Shown here: positions 21,474 to 34,069 of the stretch, in pieces
Numbering within the stretch: position 1 is the stretch's first letter
How the letters are laid out: each line of letters begins with the position of its first letter
Assembly: GCF_019059575.1 (NCBI RefSeq)
Contig: NW_024881627.1
Span: 620,001-684,000, forward strand
Direction of reading: 5' to 3'
DNA from: Amphibalanus amphitrite
Taxonomy: Eukaryota > Arthropoda > Thecostraca > Balanomorpha > Balanidae
Length of the DNA: 64,000 bases
Program-made: the position numbers and the translations under genes
Notes under the pieces: model-generated
Told to the model about the DNA's origin: nothing
The model's database searches: none
What the model saw: only the letters and a program-made list of their open reading frames with translations

Positions 21474-23376
21474 CAGCGTTAGTCATCGATTCAATTGCAT
21501 TATTTTACACATAACTATGTGCATTTGCACAGATCAGTAACTACACGTGCAAAAGATAGTTGCAGTGTAGAGCGCGCATTTCCGCTCATATTAACTTTAT
21601 ATATGCATAAATGCACTGCAGTTTGGGATCAACAGGAACGATGCTTGAGCAATGAGTGATGTATGGTTAAAGATTTTTGGATGCTTCGGGCCGGTTTCAT
21701 AAAAAGGCCATTCTGTTGGCACCGCAGCAAAACCATCACAACTCACAAGTCACTAACCACAGTGGTGTCAGTATGAAACTGAAATCGGCGCAGCTTTACA
21801 AACTCGAGCGCAAATCGAGTGGAAGGCTCTCTTTCCACTCTCTGTGAATAATGACCTACCCTGAATGAGCGCAGTGTATGTATGCGTCTCTCCATCTCCG
21901 TTACCGTAATGTAACGACTAACGTTAGGTAAGGTAGCCATTTATCAGCGAATTCACCACGTCAGTGTGCTCTGGTGGTGGACAGATGAGCACACCGCCAC
22001 CCTGCTCTCATTTACATCTCCTTGAATGCTAATTCCCTCCAACCGCCGCCGGTCTGCACTCAAGGTCGAACGGTAAATACACAGTGCGTACGGTCCATGT
22101 GTTATAGCTACAATACGGCCGGTCCGCTCCGCTATGAAGTAATTAATGGTGGTGTTTTTCTCTCGGACCGTGTTTGATGAACCCGTTCAGCGCCTTTGGA
22201 GGAGCCTTGTGAGGAATGTGGCTATGTTTGTTGTTGGGTCGCCGGTAAATGTGAGGTGTGTTGTTAGCACCTGGGCGGTCGGCTGCTGGGTGGCGGGCGT
22301 CTGCAGCCGTGAGCGGCTCAATTTGAACAGAGCACGGCCGGGGGTCATACCACCCAGGGCGGCGACAGACCGGCGACGGGCGGGCTGTGCGGTCTGGGTA
22401 TAACTGCATAGACTTCAATGTTACTGACAATCTGTGCTCCATAACAAGCACAACAATCACCATCATTTTATCATATAATCACTACTCCGTCCGCATTTGT
22501 GTCCTATAGGCCATTTTACCGTATTTGTTCTTGCTTTGCCGGCCGGCTGACATCACACCGCCGTCCATGCCTCGTCCATTGAACTAAACGTTCATGCTGA
22601 CCCTCACGATACCATTTTCGGTGATTTTGGACGTATAACTCGCCCCCGATCATTGACCAGTGATCAGTGCCTTAGTATCCCGAATACAGCCAGTCCGGTC
22701 TGCACTAGCAGCGGTGCCGCCCGGCCGAGCGGGCACGGTGCGCTGAGTTCATTCAGTGAATGGGTTCACCCGCCCAGCACGCAGTCACCGCGGCGCCCAA
22801 CTCTCCCCTGATCAACATTATGACAGGCAGGGCGGGGCGCCACGGGCATGCAAGGGCGGCGCAAAGCTCAGGCCGGTCAGTGATTCACAGGGTCACCACT
22901 CACCGGGGCGAACTTACGAGCCTGTGCCATTTCTACGCAGCGTATTGGCTCTATCTGCTTGAAATTTGACTAAAATTGAAACTTACCGATGAAAATGGGG
23001 ATTTCGTATGCAAGCGATCGACAGATCGCCATACAATTGAGGCACTGGGTCGCTGTGGGACGGGGTGTCGACTCTGGCGGCTCTGTCGGGCGGCCTTTGA
23101 AGAGCTCCTCCCGGGGCCGGATTCCCCTCCCAAGTTCCCTCCGCTGCCGCTATCTGCAGTCATGAGTGCCGGCACTCGCGGACGGCGCGCTGGCCTCGGA
23201 GCCGCGTCGCCGCCTTTGACCGGCGCCCGCCACCGACGGCTTTGATGTGCCGCCGCACACGCCCCGGGTCACCAGAGGTCACGGACTGTGATAGGGGGGC
23301 GGGGGTACGCGATGTGACTGTCGGAAATAGTTCAACCGCTTGTCCTCCCTAGTCTCATTGCCACATTATTATATCA
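21474..23376. other. Noncoding DNA, no gene seen
   Basis: Mixed AT-rich and GC-rich DNA with islands near 22240-22400, 22690-22900 and 23090-23310. None of the frames shows a recognisable domain, splice-supported exon or transposase motif. No RNA gene was recognised. Confidence 0.45.
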
Positions 23377-23473
23377 TGCAGTAAGAGCAATCGAACTACA
23401 ATCCGTTTTACATTTACAATCATAAATGTAAAACGGATATATCCGTTTTAGAAGTTCGATTGCTCTTATTGCA
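23377..23473. mobile_element. Small palindromic MITE (~97 bp)
   Basis: TGCAGTAAGAGCAATCGAAC at the left is mirrored by a reverse complement differing at one base at the right (TGCAATAAGAGC...). The centre contains TCCGTTTTACATTTA and its complement, so the unit is nearly self-complementary. No clear target duplication was found, so the family is unassigned. Confidence 0.65.
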
Positions 23474-26400
23474 GGCTAACCCCACTACAAGTCCACTGCC
23501 CAATCAGCTTCTCCTGGCGCTTGACCCCATCATGACGCCATCAGCCTCACCATGCAGCCACTCTACAGCTTCACCGCAGTTACCCCCTACAGCCCACCGC
23601 GCAGCCCCGCCAGCCCGGCCCAGGCGCGGCGGTGGCGTGGGAGTTGGATCGATTGCAGGCCACCCTGTCGGCAACATGTGTTGGAGGTGGGGCCGGGTGG
23701 TGACATCAGAAGCGGCGGCGCACCACCGGCCGACCCGCGCCATCCGACAGACGTTAGCAGCTACGGAGGGTGGCGGCCGGGCCGATATTTCGATCACGCC
23801 GCCAGTCTGCCTGCTTTGAACGAAACACATTGCTATCAATGTCGTGGCTGGTGTTCGGTGCGCGAGAGAGGCAAAAATTCACCGCCTGAGGAGCGGAATA
23901 TTTCTGTTAGCGGGCCTGCCTTTGAGGAGCTGTGTTTGCGGTCATATGGACTGACGGTGCCGCCGGTGTGCTGGTCCGACACGCTGTCTACACACGACTC
24001 GCGCACGTGTGTGTATGTATGTCTGTGTGTTTCTGTGTGCCTTTCTCACCGCGGCGGCGCGCTCACATCCGAGCCCGAAACAAAACACGCCTTCTCGAGG
24101 TTAATCCGGTCGATAGTGCCGCCCTTTGAAGGTGCCGCCAGTGTGGGGCGGAGGTCAACCTGCCCCCCCCCCCTCTGCCCCCGCCCGGCTGACTTTGGGG
24201 GCAGTAATCGTGTCGGTATCGGCGAGCAGTAAATCAGGGTAGAAACGGCAGGTGTCGAGACAGCTACTCACTCAGGACCGGTGGCCGAGAGGTCACACTG
24301 AGCCTCCCACAAAGTTTGACCACCAGGCTAGGAAGGTCACGAAGACGGCCGTCGGGAATGGAGCCGCTGGCCGGCAGCGTTCACCCTTGCTATTGCGAAA
24401 TTTAGAATAAGTATGCGTGCCTGCTATCGGTTGACTGCCGAAAGTCACATCATTTTGGGTAGTCTCGGGATGAGTTGTGAGTCGCAGATATCTTCCATCA
24501 TGACCTTGAATGATAAAAGTGCCTAGAGGCGGCTACGACCAACGTACGTACATCAAACATAACACGGAGATAGAGACATACTGTTAGAGCCAAATGCAGA
24601 CTGATGATGGTAAATTCGATGGTTATTTTGGTATAAATTTGCATAACTGTTGCATGAAGTTCCATCAAAGTATACGCTACTACGGACGGGTGCGCCATCC
24701 TGGGACCTAAATACGTGCCTAATTGCTCCCAATATTCGAAGATTGTAGATCGGTCAGCGATTTAACAGGCCATCATAAGCCGGGAACAGTAGAGCGACTG
24801 ACGTAATAGCGCGTATGCTTACCTGCGAGTAATGCAATAAATTAAAGTCGATCGCTGGACCGCTGCCCCTGGCAAAATCGGAGCCTTCAGTCAACTCGCA
24901 GTTTTTTTTCTGCCGTGGCAGGCATGGTTTTCGTACAAGCCGCACAAGCCGCACAAGCCGCCAACTTCACAAATTTCGAATAAACATGTGAGCAAACTTG
25001 CATCCTCGTTTCCTATTCCATCATCTTATAAACAGATCGTGACAAACATGTTTGCCTGTTAACATCCATCTTCTGCTGTATAATCTTTTGTACCTACTAG
25101 GGCAATGCTAACAATATTCGCAGCAACATACGTTAGGTACTCATTCTCCTTCACATCCTTTTAGTACCGAGTTAGGTTTGTATTGCCGCCATTCAGGGCG
25201 GAGCTCTGACTCTCCGGCTGCGGCACTTATATCCCGGATCCGTTTTCCGGCACGTGCTCAGAGTCGGGACTCTAAAGGTTATCCCGTTCAGCTGCAGTCG
25301 CCCACACAGGGCAGTCACAGCATGACAAGGCCGCCATCCGGTCGAACTTCACTGAGTACGTTACTGCACGGTCGTCTCTCATGGTGCCATTATATTCGAC
25401 AGATCTGGAAGTGTCCTATATGGTCTGAAGTACCTACCCACCTTTAGAAAAAACGCAGCCTGTATCTGGTATATCTGACGGAGGCAGAGCTGTCTGTCCG
25501 ACGAACAGATCTGACTGTTTCTGCAAATCTGACAGAGGCAGAGTGCTAACATTTCTGACCGACCTCTTCTGACAAATCCACAGGCCAGAGCCTCAGCGCC
25601 TCGGTCTCCACGAGTGGGCCTCCGCGAGAATAGCTCTCCTCTGGGCTGCCATCAGAGGGAGCTCCTGCAGTGTCCGGTCCGTCGGTGTGCCTCTCCGCGT
25701 CTCCGCTGCTCTGTTCTCGGCCCACTCTGACCGCTGACACCCCGCCGGGCCGGCGCCCGCCCTGCCGGCTCTCCCACGCTGCCGGCCGCCGCCGCCGCTG
25801 CCGTGGGCGGCTGACGACCGGCGGCGGCGCGCGCCGCCCACGCGCCACTCGTGCCGCCGTGCCGCCGTGCCGCCGTGCCGCCGGCCGTCTCCGAACGGCG
25901 GCCGCATCGATCGGATGCGGCCGGGTTCCGGTCGGCCAGCTCGGCCCGGAAGCGACCCCCCGGGCGCCGCCGACGGAGGCTGGGGGCGGAGGAGACGGCG
26001 CGTGCCACCGCAACACTTATACCTACTGCAGGGGCGGCGCGGGGGCGGAGTGGGGTGAGAAGGGGGTGTGAAGGCCGGGAGGGGAGACATGGGGTTAATT
26101 CATTGGTTACAATTTTGTGCATGGCAAAGCTCATAAATGTATCTGGTAAGGTTGTAAAGATCAATGTAACCTCGTTGTCTTATATAAGAGTGAGGGAAGA
26201 TGAAGTTCCGGGCTAGAATAGCGCCCCAGCTCTTTCCAACGGGTATGCCTCAGCAGCCGCTTTGGTCCTCTGACCGGCAGCCAGGGCACGTCCTCGCAAC
26301 ATGCAGCTGGGAACCACGTCCACGAAAGATCACGTGCCTTCCACGTGATCAAACAGTCAACTATGCGCCGCCGCGGTCGGCAGACTCAGTGCCGGCGATG

Positions 26401-28098
26401 ATCGGCGCTCCATCAGCCGGCGCGTGTATCGTCTGGGGCGCCGCGCGCCGCGATCCCTCCGTTCGTGACCGGAGTATGGTGGCTCCGTCACGAGCGGCCG
26501 GCGCGCAGTGTGAGCAGTCCTCGCCGGCGGCGGACCGTCCGTGACCTCTGACCTGCCGGGCCGGTACTCGCTGACCTCCATGAGGGTCACGGCGTGGTGT
26601 GGGAGAGGTGGGAGTTTCCCATGGGATGGTTTGTTAGAATGGGAATCCTCATATGGGACAGTCTGGAAGGAAGGAGGGCGCAGTGCGATATAATCTAACC
26701 TGCAGAGGTGGTGATTCCTCCTCGGGCCGTCTATATAGGGCGGGTGGGCAGTTGGCACTCTGCGTGGGCCAGCCGGCGGTGTGTGTGGGCGGATCGGGCG
26801 TCCGCGCCAAATGTGATATGGTGATTGGAGCGGTGGCGGCCGGCCGGCCGGTGGGCGGCGCGCTGCTCAGTGCTCCGGTCGGCTCCGGTCGCTGATTACA
26901 GGCGCTGCCGTCCACCCGCTGCGACCCGACCGGCCGCCGCGCCGTCAGTATCGCACCTTATCACCATAATAATAGGAAAAATCCGACCTCGCCGACCGGC
27001 TCGCCCAGCGTAATTACAAAAAATCGACCAGCAGCGCGCCGGTGTCGGGCGGCGCGCCAGTGAGACAAAGGCGGCGCGCCGGCGGCGGCGGCGCACGTGC
27101 CACCGGCGGCCACGTGACGGGCCGGGTGGCGAGCTGCAGCCGCCGCGGCCGGCGCGCACTGACAGCCGAAATTTACGGCCGATTGGCGCGGCGGCGGCGC
27201 CGATGGAATCTGGCCGGCCAGCGTGCTCCGATCGACCGGGCGCCGGCGCCCATCTGATGGCCGCGCGCGGCGAGCTGCACCGGCGCGGTGTCGGTCCGTT
27301 CGTTAGCGGTCGGCGGTGAGATGGCATCGGCCACTGCAGCCGGGCAGCGGGTAGCCGCATCGATCAGAGACCGGTGGCGGAGGCACCCGTGCTACGCGCC
27401 GCCGCCCACCGCCCGCCGCCGGCGGTCAGCGGCGGCCGGACCGTCCGTGAGATAACCCACCGGACCACCGGGCACCAGCCGGACTGGCAGGCAATGATTG
27501 TCCGGACTGGACGACAGACTCCCACAGTTCACACTCATCTAAGCCTGTTGTCAACTTGGCTGTGTGCCTGACGAAACGAGCATACGTGCCTGGCATTTAC
27601 CCACTCATGTTGCAACAAAAATTCCCCTTATACCATAGGGGAGCCATACAAGACAATGACGTGATGCGTAGCTCAAACAAAGTACCTACCTATCAACTGC
27701 CCATGGAAATCACCAGAATCATAACCCCGGTACCACAACAAACACCGAGTAACACACACAATGTAAGTACCGCGTGGTGGGGCTGCCGCGCGCCGCCGGA
27801 CACGGGGACCCAGGAAAATCCCTCAGCCGGGGTATATTCGACGGAAACACCGCACGCCCAGATAGCAACCACAGCCTGGCGGTCAGTCTGACTACCGGCC
27901 GCAGACTGGTGGCCTCGGCACGGACGGAACTGACGCGTGTCGGACGGACTATTTTAGTGTTCCGGAGCGAAATCCCACGGCAGAGTTCCGTCTCCGGTGA
28001 GGATAACTTCTCAGCATTCTTACTTACAAATACCATACTACTTGAAAACAAAATCGTTTTCGTCCAAGACCCAAAACAACGATGTTCGCATATGAGCA
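23474..28098. other. Noncoding DNA with large GC islands
   Basis: Strong islands lie at about 23560-23780, 25640-26060, 26380-26560 and 26830-27470, with AT-rich DNA between. CACAAGCCG repeats three times near 24939-24961, and GCCGTGCC-type repeats lie near 25855-25885. The long frames overlap on both strands and are Arg/Pro/Ala/Gly-rich without a domain. No gene, tRNA or transposon end was supported here. Confidence 0.45.
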
Positions 28099-28106
28099 GT
28101 GCGCAC
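28099..28106. repeat. 8-bp target-site duplication (GTGCGCAC), left copy
   Basis: GTGCGCAC immediately before the left end is repeated exactly at 34062-34069 after the right end, almost 6 kb away. This defines the outer hAT insertion. Confidence 0.85.
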
Positions 28107-28394
28107 TAGAGTTGCAAAATTTCACTACCGCACTACCGGCATGCCGGTAATTTTTCACTACCGCAGGTTTATTCGTGGTAACTGGCATGTCTTGCCGGTA
28201 GCATGCCGGTATTTTTGATTTTGTGCAAAAAAAAAAAAAATATCAGCAAATGATTCAAACTTTGGACACTAAGAGGCTCTCAAATTGTAGTAACAGCAAT
28301 ATTAGCCACTGCAAGATACATTTTGTGGTAGAAGTTCCATTGCTAAGTGTAGGGGTAACACATGGACCTCAGCATTTCACACAATTCACAGGCT

Positions 28395-30676
28395 CAGTGG
28401 CGGCGGAATAGGGGGTGCGGGGGGTGCAGCTGCACCCCCATCGAAAAACATGGGGGTGCAAACATATCTTTTTGCACCCCCAAAATCCGTACAAGGGGCC
28501 CGTCGCACCATCCAATACATTTTCTCCTGAAAACCAGTGATCGGGAAACGAACACTGATATCCGGGATGTCCAATTATGGCCAGGAGTGCCCCATGCTAG
28601 TCTTTGGGGCCCCCACACCGGCTAGAAGTGTCCCAAGCCGCGTTTGGTGCTCCATGCGGCATCTGAGGGCCCCCACAACGGCCTCAGAGGGCCCTTTTAT
28701 GACGATCTCTGAGGGCTCCCACGACGACCTGTCCCTTGGGGCCCTACAACGGCCACTAAGGGCCCTTATGACGACCGCTGAGGGTCCCACAGAGACTCCA
28801 GGGCCCCAAGGAGACTCCAGGGGCCACGCTGGCCTCTGAGGGCTCCTATGACGGCCTCTGAGGGCCCTTACGATGATTTCTGAGGGCTCTCACGGCGACC
28901 TCTGTCCCCTGGGGCCCTATAACGACCACTAAGGGCCCTCATGACGACCGCTGAGGGTCCCACAGGACTCCAGGGGCCCGCTGGCCTCTGAGGGCCTCTA
29001 CGACGGTCTCTAAGGCCCTCGTGACGGTCCTAGACCCAACTCAAGTCCGTGGGCCCATTTGGCTTCAGACGGCCCAGCGACGGCCTCTGAGGGCCCCAAC
29101 ACAACCAGGCTGCTGGCATCTGAGGGCCCTGCAACGGTCTATTGAGGACCCTAACGATGGCCTCTAGCGGTCTTACCAAGGCCTCTGAGAGCCCTGCAAA
29201 GGTATCTGAGGGCCCATGAAGACCCTCACTATGGCCAAGGACCCTCATACGACCTCTGATGATCCTCTCGAAGGCTTCTAAGGGCCCTCACAACAACTTC
29301 TGAGGACCCCAGGACGGTCCCTGAGGGGCTGAGGGCCCTGACGACGACCTCTGTGGGCCCTCACGATGGTCTTTTAGACCCAACGCAAGCTCCAAAGGCC
29401 CACGCTGGCGTCTGAGGGCCCCACGACGGCCTCTGAGGGCCTCGATGCAGGCAGGCTCTAGGGGCCATGCTGACCTCTGACTTCTGAGAGCCCTCTTGAC
29501 GGCTTCTAGGGCCTAACGAAGGCTTCAAGGGCCAACGCTGGCCTCTGAAGAACCCTACGACGGCCTCGGAGGGTCTCAACTCAACGCAGGCAGGTGCCAG
29601 GTGACATGCTAGCCTCTGAGGGCCCCGCAGAGTTCAGATTCAGAGGACCCAACGACCTTTGTGGACCTTACGAAATACGAAGGTCTCTGAGAGCTCACGC
29701 AGGCTCCTGGAATTCCACACTGATTCTCAGTCCCCATGTCGGCTTGTTGAGGCACTTTATCTGCTCTTGGTGCCCCGTCGCCGGCCTCTGAGAGTCTTCA
29801 ATGTCGGAACTTATGGGTCCATGGGCCCTACACCGGCTTTTATGGCCCCTACATCGACTCTTGGGACTCATGACCCGTGAAATGTGGGTCTAAGCGGCTT
29901 CTAAGAATCCCCATGCTGGTTCTAGTAGCCGCCAGCCGAATATTTGGGCTCACACGCGAGCTCCTGGGACCCCGTGCATACTCGAGGGGTCTACCTGCCT
30001 GTAAGACCCCACGCATACTTTTGAGGCTCAAACGCTTGCCCCTGAAGGCCCCACTGAGACCCCTTTCCTCTATTCAGTTCTCCATACCGGCTCTTTAGGC
30101 TAAACATTGGCTCATGTGGCCTCCATCCCGGCTTTGGAGGGCCTCCATACAGGCTTTTTTGGGGTCCGATGCCGGTTTCTGAGAGCCCTCAAAAGAATTT
30201 CGAGCCTATACTACCTTCTGAAACCTTTCAGCAACTTTTAAGAGACCGACCCTGATCGGAGGGCTCATTGAGTCTGGGGAGTCATGTAGGTCTCTGGAGG
30301 AGTCTCTATGTGGTCGGTTTCCAAGGGGCTTCTAAACACGGTCAATTCTTGGAACGGTCTCGTAGGGCCCTCAATGGTCCACTGCGGATCCAGAAAAGTG
30401 GTTTGAGACGCTGCGGGTGGTGGGTAGACTAAAAGATTAGCCGATAAAAACTAGCTGCATTTGCTTCTTTATGCTTTCATTATTTGAGATAGGTAGGTAC
30501 ACTGCAATTTCAAACATTTTGCAGAACTTGTGTGTATGGGGATAGTTTTCCAAAATCTCCGTTTTCCATAAATCAATAATAATCACTAAAAAAAAATGAA
30601 GGGGGGCCCAAACTTCCAGAGGGGCCCCTCGAGAAAACTTTGCACCCCCAGCCAAAATTACCTTCCGCCGCCACTG
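28395..30676. mobile_element. Nested hAT-like element filled by a minisatellite
   Basis: A perfect 14-bp terminal inverted repeat, CAGTGGCGGCGGAA, is flanked by exact 8-bp duplications CACAGGCT (28387-28394 and 30677-30684). Just inside the ends are GGGGGTGCA/TGCACCCCC hairpins. The interior is a long degenerate tandem array rather than coding DNA. It is inserted within the 28107-34061 element and is therefore younger than it. Confidence 0.88.
28560..30390. repeat. Degenerate minisatellite (GGCCTCTGAGGGCCC type)
   Basis: About 1.8 kb consists of imperfect repeats of a few tens of bases, each with a core such as GGCCTCTGAGGGCCC followed by ACGACG. Divergence rises toward the right side. The core contains the palindrome GGGCCC, and frames through the array give no consistent peptide. 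It makes up almost the whole interior of the hAT element at 28395. Confidence 0.8.
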
Positions 30677-31586
30677 CACAGGCTTGGTTATAATTAGAAT
30701 TGTCAAGAATCTACTGTGGTCTATAAAAGGAAGAATACTCATTCATGTTGCAAAAGCACGATAAAAGTAAGTCTAATGGTAGGTAATATGTATAGCACAA
30801 TAAAATAAATCAATGTTCATGACAACATTCCCTAGGGGAAAAGGCAGAATCAAAACACCAAAAAACACAATGTTTGGAAACTGGCCTTGAGTCCTGAGAT
30901 CATGAGATGTGGTCTGAGAAACTCTACAAAGAATTTGACACTGAAAATCCAGCTGAAAAGGCAGGTGTTAGGTAGCCCTGAGTCTGACTTTGGTCCCATT
31001 ATTAAATGAAAATGGATTTAAACTGGCATTTTGTCTTATCTTTACAAGAAAACACATCATGCAGGCAAAATTGACAAAAAGTGGCGCAAATAATTAGACA
31101 ACCAAGGATTTACTTTTAAGATTCTCTCTCCCCTAATGAATGGGTGTAATCTGATGACGTAATATTTATTCATATACCCTTTTGGTTGAATGACTGAAGA
31201 GAGATGAATTTCTTTGCAGTGAATTACACTACAATGTTGATTTCATTATAATTTGATATTGTGTTGGGTAATTTTTATCAATATAATCATTCACGAAGCA
31301 GTGGCTTGCTGTCGTTAAACATCTTTTTTTGCAGCGTTTTAATCAGCTGGTTAAAAGCCACTATTATGGCGCATCTGTTTCGAAATCGATAACCTTGTGT
31401 TTGTTCCCGCTTGAGGTTGGAGAGGATGGAAGATATCGTTTTTATACATATTATTTGGTGACTATTCTCAGGACCAGTGAGTTATTAACACATTTTTTAC
31501 ATGATTCGTATCTTATTCACGAACCAGCAAGCCATAGTGGATAGGAAAAAGCACAGTGTATATAAATACAGTGGCGGCAAATGCGC

Positions 31587-31602
31587 TTGGTCACGTGACC
31601 AA
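31587..31602. other. 16-bp palindrome around CACGTG
   Basis: TTGGTCACGTGACCAA is a perfect palindrome containing GTCACGTGAC, a high-affinity bHLH-zip (MiT/TFEB, USF) type site. A 14-bp version recurs at 33440-33453. Both lie inside the 6-kb hAT element. Confidence 0.6.
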
Positions 31603-31853
31603 ATCTGCACGTGCGGTTGTGGCGAGGGCACTTCCCGAAACTCTGGTGCCAACGGCCTCGCGGCGCCCATAGAGAATACATGGGACCTTTTCTTTTCAGA
31701 CCTATCGTGTCTAAACCAAGCCATTTAGTGCAAGGATACGACTGGTTTGAGATTCAGTAGTCTTTTGGCTATAAGTCGGCATAAGAAACATATTTTTATC
31801 GGCAAAATTCGCAAAGTACCAGGTGGTTTTCCGATGCCCTGCACGCCTCCTAA

Positions 31854-32889
31854 CCCCCGGCGCCCGACCGGAGAGTCAGTAGCGCTCCACTCACGACTTT
31901 TGGCGATAGCTCAAAACACCTTACAGCTAGAGGGCTGCTATTCGGCACACCTTATCTTTGCTTCCATACGCATCTTTGGAAACCAATTGCATTTCCGTCT
32001 CAGGTCAGAGCACTGACTTATGATGACGTCACACGTGAACCTCTGCAATAGTTCCAAAATACCGAAACTTCGCAATGCCCTCGGTGCCAGAGGAGCTGTC
32101 ACAGCGAGATGATACTTACAGGACCTAGTATCCTCTAGGAGTCTCAAAACTTTTATATCTCGGATTTCTCCTAGAGGTCACATGAGGTCAGGCCGATCGC
32201 GTGACGTCACCATTACAAGTCAATGGGGAAAATATGGAAACTGTAATTTTGACGAGAATGATCTTAACCTAGCTCAAGCACATGGAATCGCAATTTCATG
32301 CAATGCTTGCAATGTCCAATGCTTCACTTTTGCATCTTTAACCTAGCGTGACGTCATTCATGACGTCACAAAGGTCACAAGTTTTTTCGTCAATAACTCC
32401 TGACAAAATTGAACTGGCAAGTCGGAAAAGTCGCCAATAGACTCGGGAAGACCTACCGAATCGAATGATATACGTTATGACCTCCTCCGACCAAGTTCGT
32501 GACCTGAGTGCCTCTGACCTGGCTTTGACCCGATGTGAGCACCATATGTTGACCCCACCCAAACAAAAGTGTACTATTTTGACGCACCGGAGCATGACAA
32601 ACATGATGGTACTAAAATCGCGACTCTGCGCCGTTTTTTTCGGCAAAGTTATTTTTCAAAACCCAAAATCGTATTTTGGCCCTCGGGGCACTTGACCTGA
32701 CCCTCAGAGGCCACCAGTTGACCTGAGACTTTTTAACCGTGCATCAATCGCTGCGTCCCCGGTCCCGTAACGGCACACATGCTTGTTTTTCCCGCGAGGC
32801 TAGCTCAATTAGGGCGAGGGAGTCGTACCCGCCCACTCTCGCGGCGGGGGCGTAGGTATGTAAAAAAAAACTAAGAAGTCTGGTGATGA
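31854..32889 (-). mobile_element. Old piggyBac-like nonautonomous copy (copy F)
   Basis: Read on the minus strand, this aligns by eye with the elements at 52418 and 56023. It shares the GGCGGGTACGAC block near its left end, GAGCTAGC, TCGAATGATATA, paired TGACGTCA sites, several AGGTCA/TGACCT half-sites and the CCCCATTGAC segment. Its length is almost the same (~1.04 kb). The terminal G/C runs have decayed. The flanks read CTAA and TTGA rather than TTAA, so exact ends are approximate. No coding capacity is seen. Confidence 0.65.
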
Positions 32890-33008
32890 TTGATGCAAGA
32901 TTCTTACAGATAATGGTAGAATGAGGGTAGGGCATCAGTTATTTAAGATAAGTGAAACAAATTTGCAGCCCTCAGTAGCATTGATTTATGCATTAAGAGT
33001 TATAAAAC

Positions 33009-33162
33009 CATAGGCGGCGGAACGGGGAGGGCACCGGGGCACCATGCCCCCTATAATTTTGGCATTTAAACATTAGCCCTATGGGCGTTGCATGGAAAGA
33101 ATCGGACCGAAAGTCGGCAGTGCCCCCCCCCCCCCCCTATTGAAGGTGTTCCGCCGCTACTG
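33009..33162. mobile_element. hAT MITE (154 bp)
   Basis: The ends are CATAGGCGGCGGAAC and, reverse-complemented, CAGTAGCGGCGGAAC. The flanks TATAAAAC (33001-33008) and TATAGAAC (33163-33170) match at seven of eight bases. GGGGCACC/CACCATGCCCC and a poly-C run lie inside. The ends resemble those of the 28395 element (GGCGGCGGAA), suggesting the same mobilising enzyme. Confidence 0.7.
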
Positions 33163-33439
33163 TATAGAACAACTGTAAGCTGCAGGCTCAGCTCTTCAGT
33201 TTCTACCTATGCCTGCAAACACAATAAAATCAATGGAAGAGTAATAATAGATTAATTGCATTTTATTGATGCTATTCAAGTATCAATGGTAACTATGTCA
33301 CCGATGATTCAATATTATTTGCACGGTATCATTTACCACCATGCGTCTAAATATTTAGTATCTAAAATAATGCAGTAAAATAAGCTGCGCCACGTCTGTC
33401 GACAAAATCTGGTGCCAACTCAAGGTCACACGGAAAATG

Positions 33440-33453
33440 TGGTCACGTGACCA
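33440..33453. other. 14-bp palindrome around CACGTG
   Basis: TGGTCACGTGACCA is a perfect palindrome sharing its central 14 bases with the one at 31587. Nearby CTGGTGCCAAC also recurs near 31644, so the two sites may derive from one duplicated segment. Confidence 0.5.
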
Positions 33454-34069
33454 ATGTCCGGCAGCTGGGAAAAAGTAGATGTTGATCTCGCTTCCTCAGT
33501 TAGGAAGATGGCCTAATCTGTACTTGTTAATCTATGTTTTGACCATCTATATTTTCAACATTTGGCTCGTGCCTGCAACTTTTTATAAGAATATGGAAAA
33601 GTAGAGCAACTGTGAAATGTAAATGTGATTACTGCTCACTGTCCAGTCTTCAAAAACACATTTCAGTAATTCAAGTCCTTTTTGTCCTCACCTTTTTGAT
33701 GAATGTAATAGTTTTTTTTTTGTAGGCAATACTTCTTTGATTACAGGTGATATTTTAACAGTTATAGACTGGAATTGAGTTTCAAAATTGTGGGTATTTG
33801 TGGGGCCAACTCAGCCAAAATCAGCCTGCTGGTATTTGTGGTTGGACAATGGATGGCTGTTGGGTGGGAGGGGTACTGAAACTGCCAAAATGTGGCATCT
33901 CTTGCAGGGGTAAGCTAGAATCAAGAATGCAGGTTTTTTAGTATGCCGGTAATTTGGCGGTTTTTTTTGCTTGGGGCGTGGTAGCATGCCGGTATCCCAG
34001 AAAATTTTTGTGGGGCGGGGCGGTGCCGGTAGCAGCCTTTTGGGAAAACTTTGCAACTCTAGTGCGCAC

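Larger units (their letters stand above)
28107..34061. mobile_element. hAT-like element (6.0 kb with nested insertions)
   Basis: The left end is TAGAGTTGCAAAATTTC and the right end, reverse-complemented, is TAGAGTTGCAAAGTTTTCCC. The exact 8-bp GTGCGCAC flanks both. Subterminal GCATGCCGGTA/TACCGGCATG motifs occur several times near each end (28135-28215, 33940-34035). After removing the three nested insertions with their duplications, the host would be about 2.5 kb. No transposase reading frame was recognised. Confidence 0.85.

Noticed and set aside
31569..33162. CAGTGGCGGC at 31569 considered as the left end of a larger hAT ending at 33162
   Set aside because: Its left flank TATAAATA matches the right flank TATAGAAC poorly, while the end at 33009 pairs much better (7 of 8).
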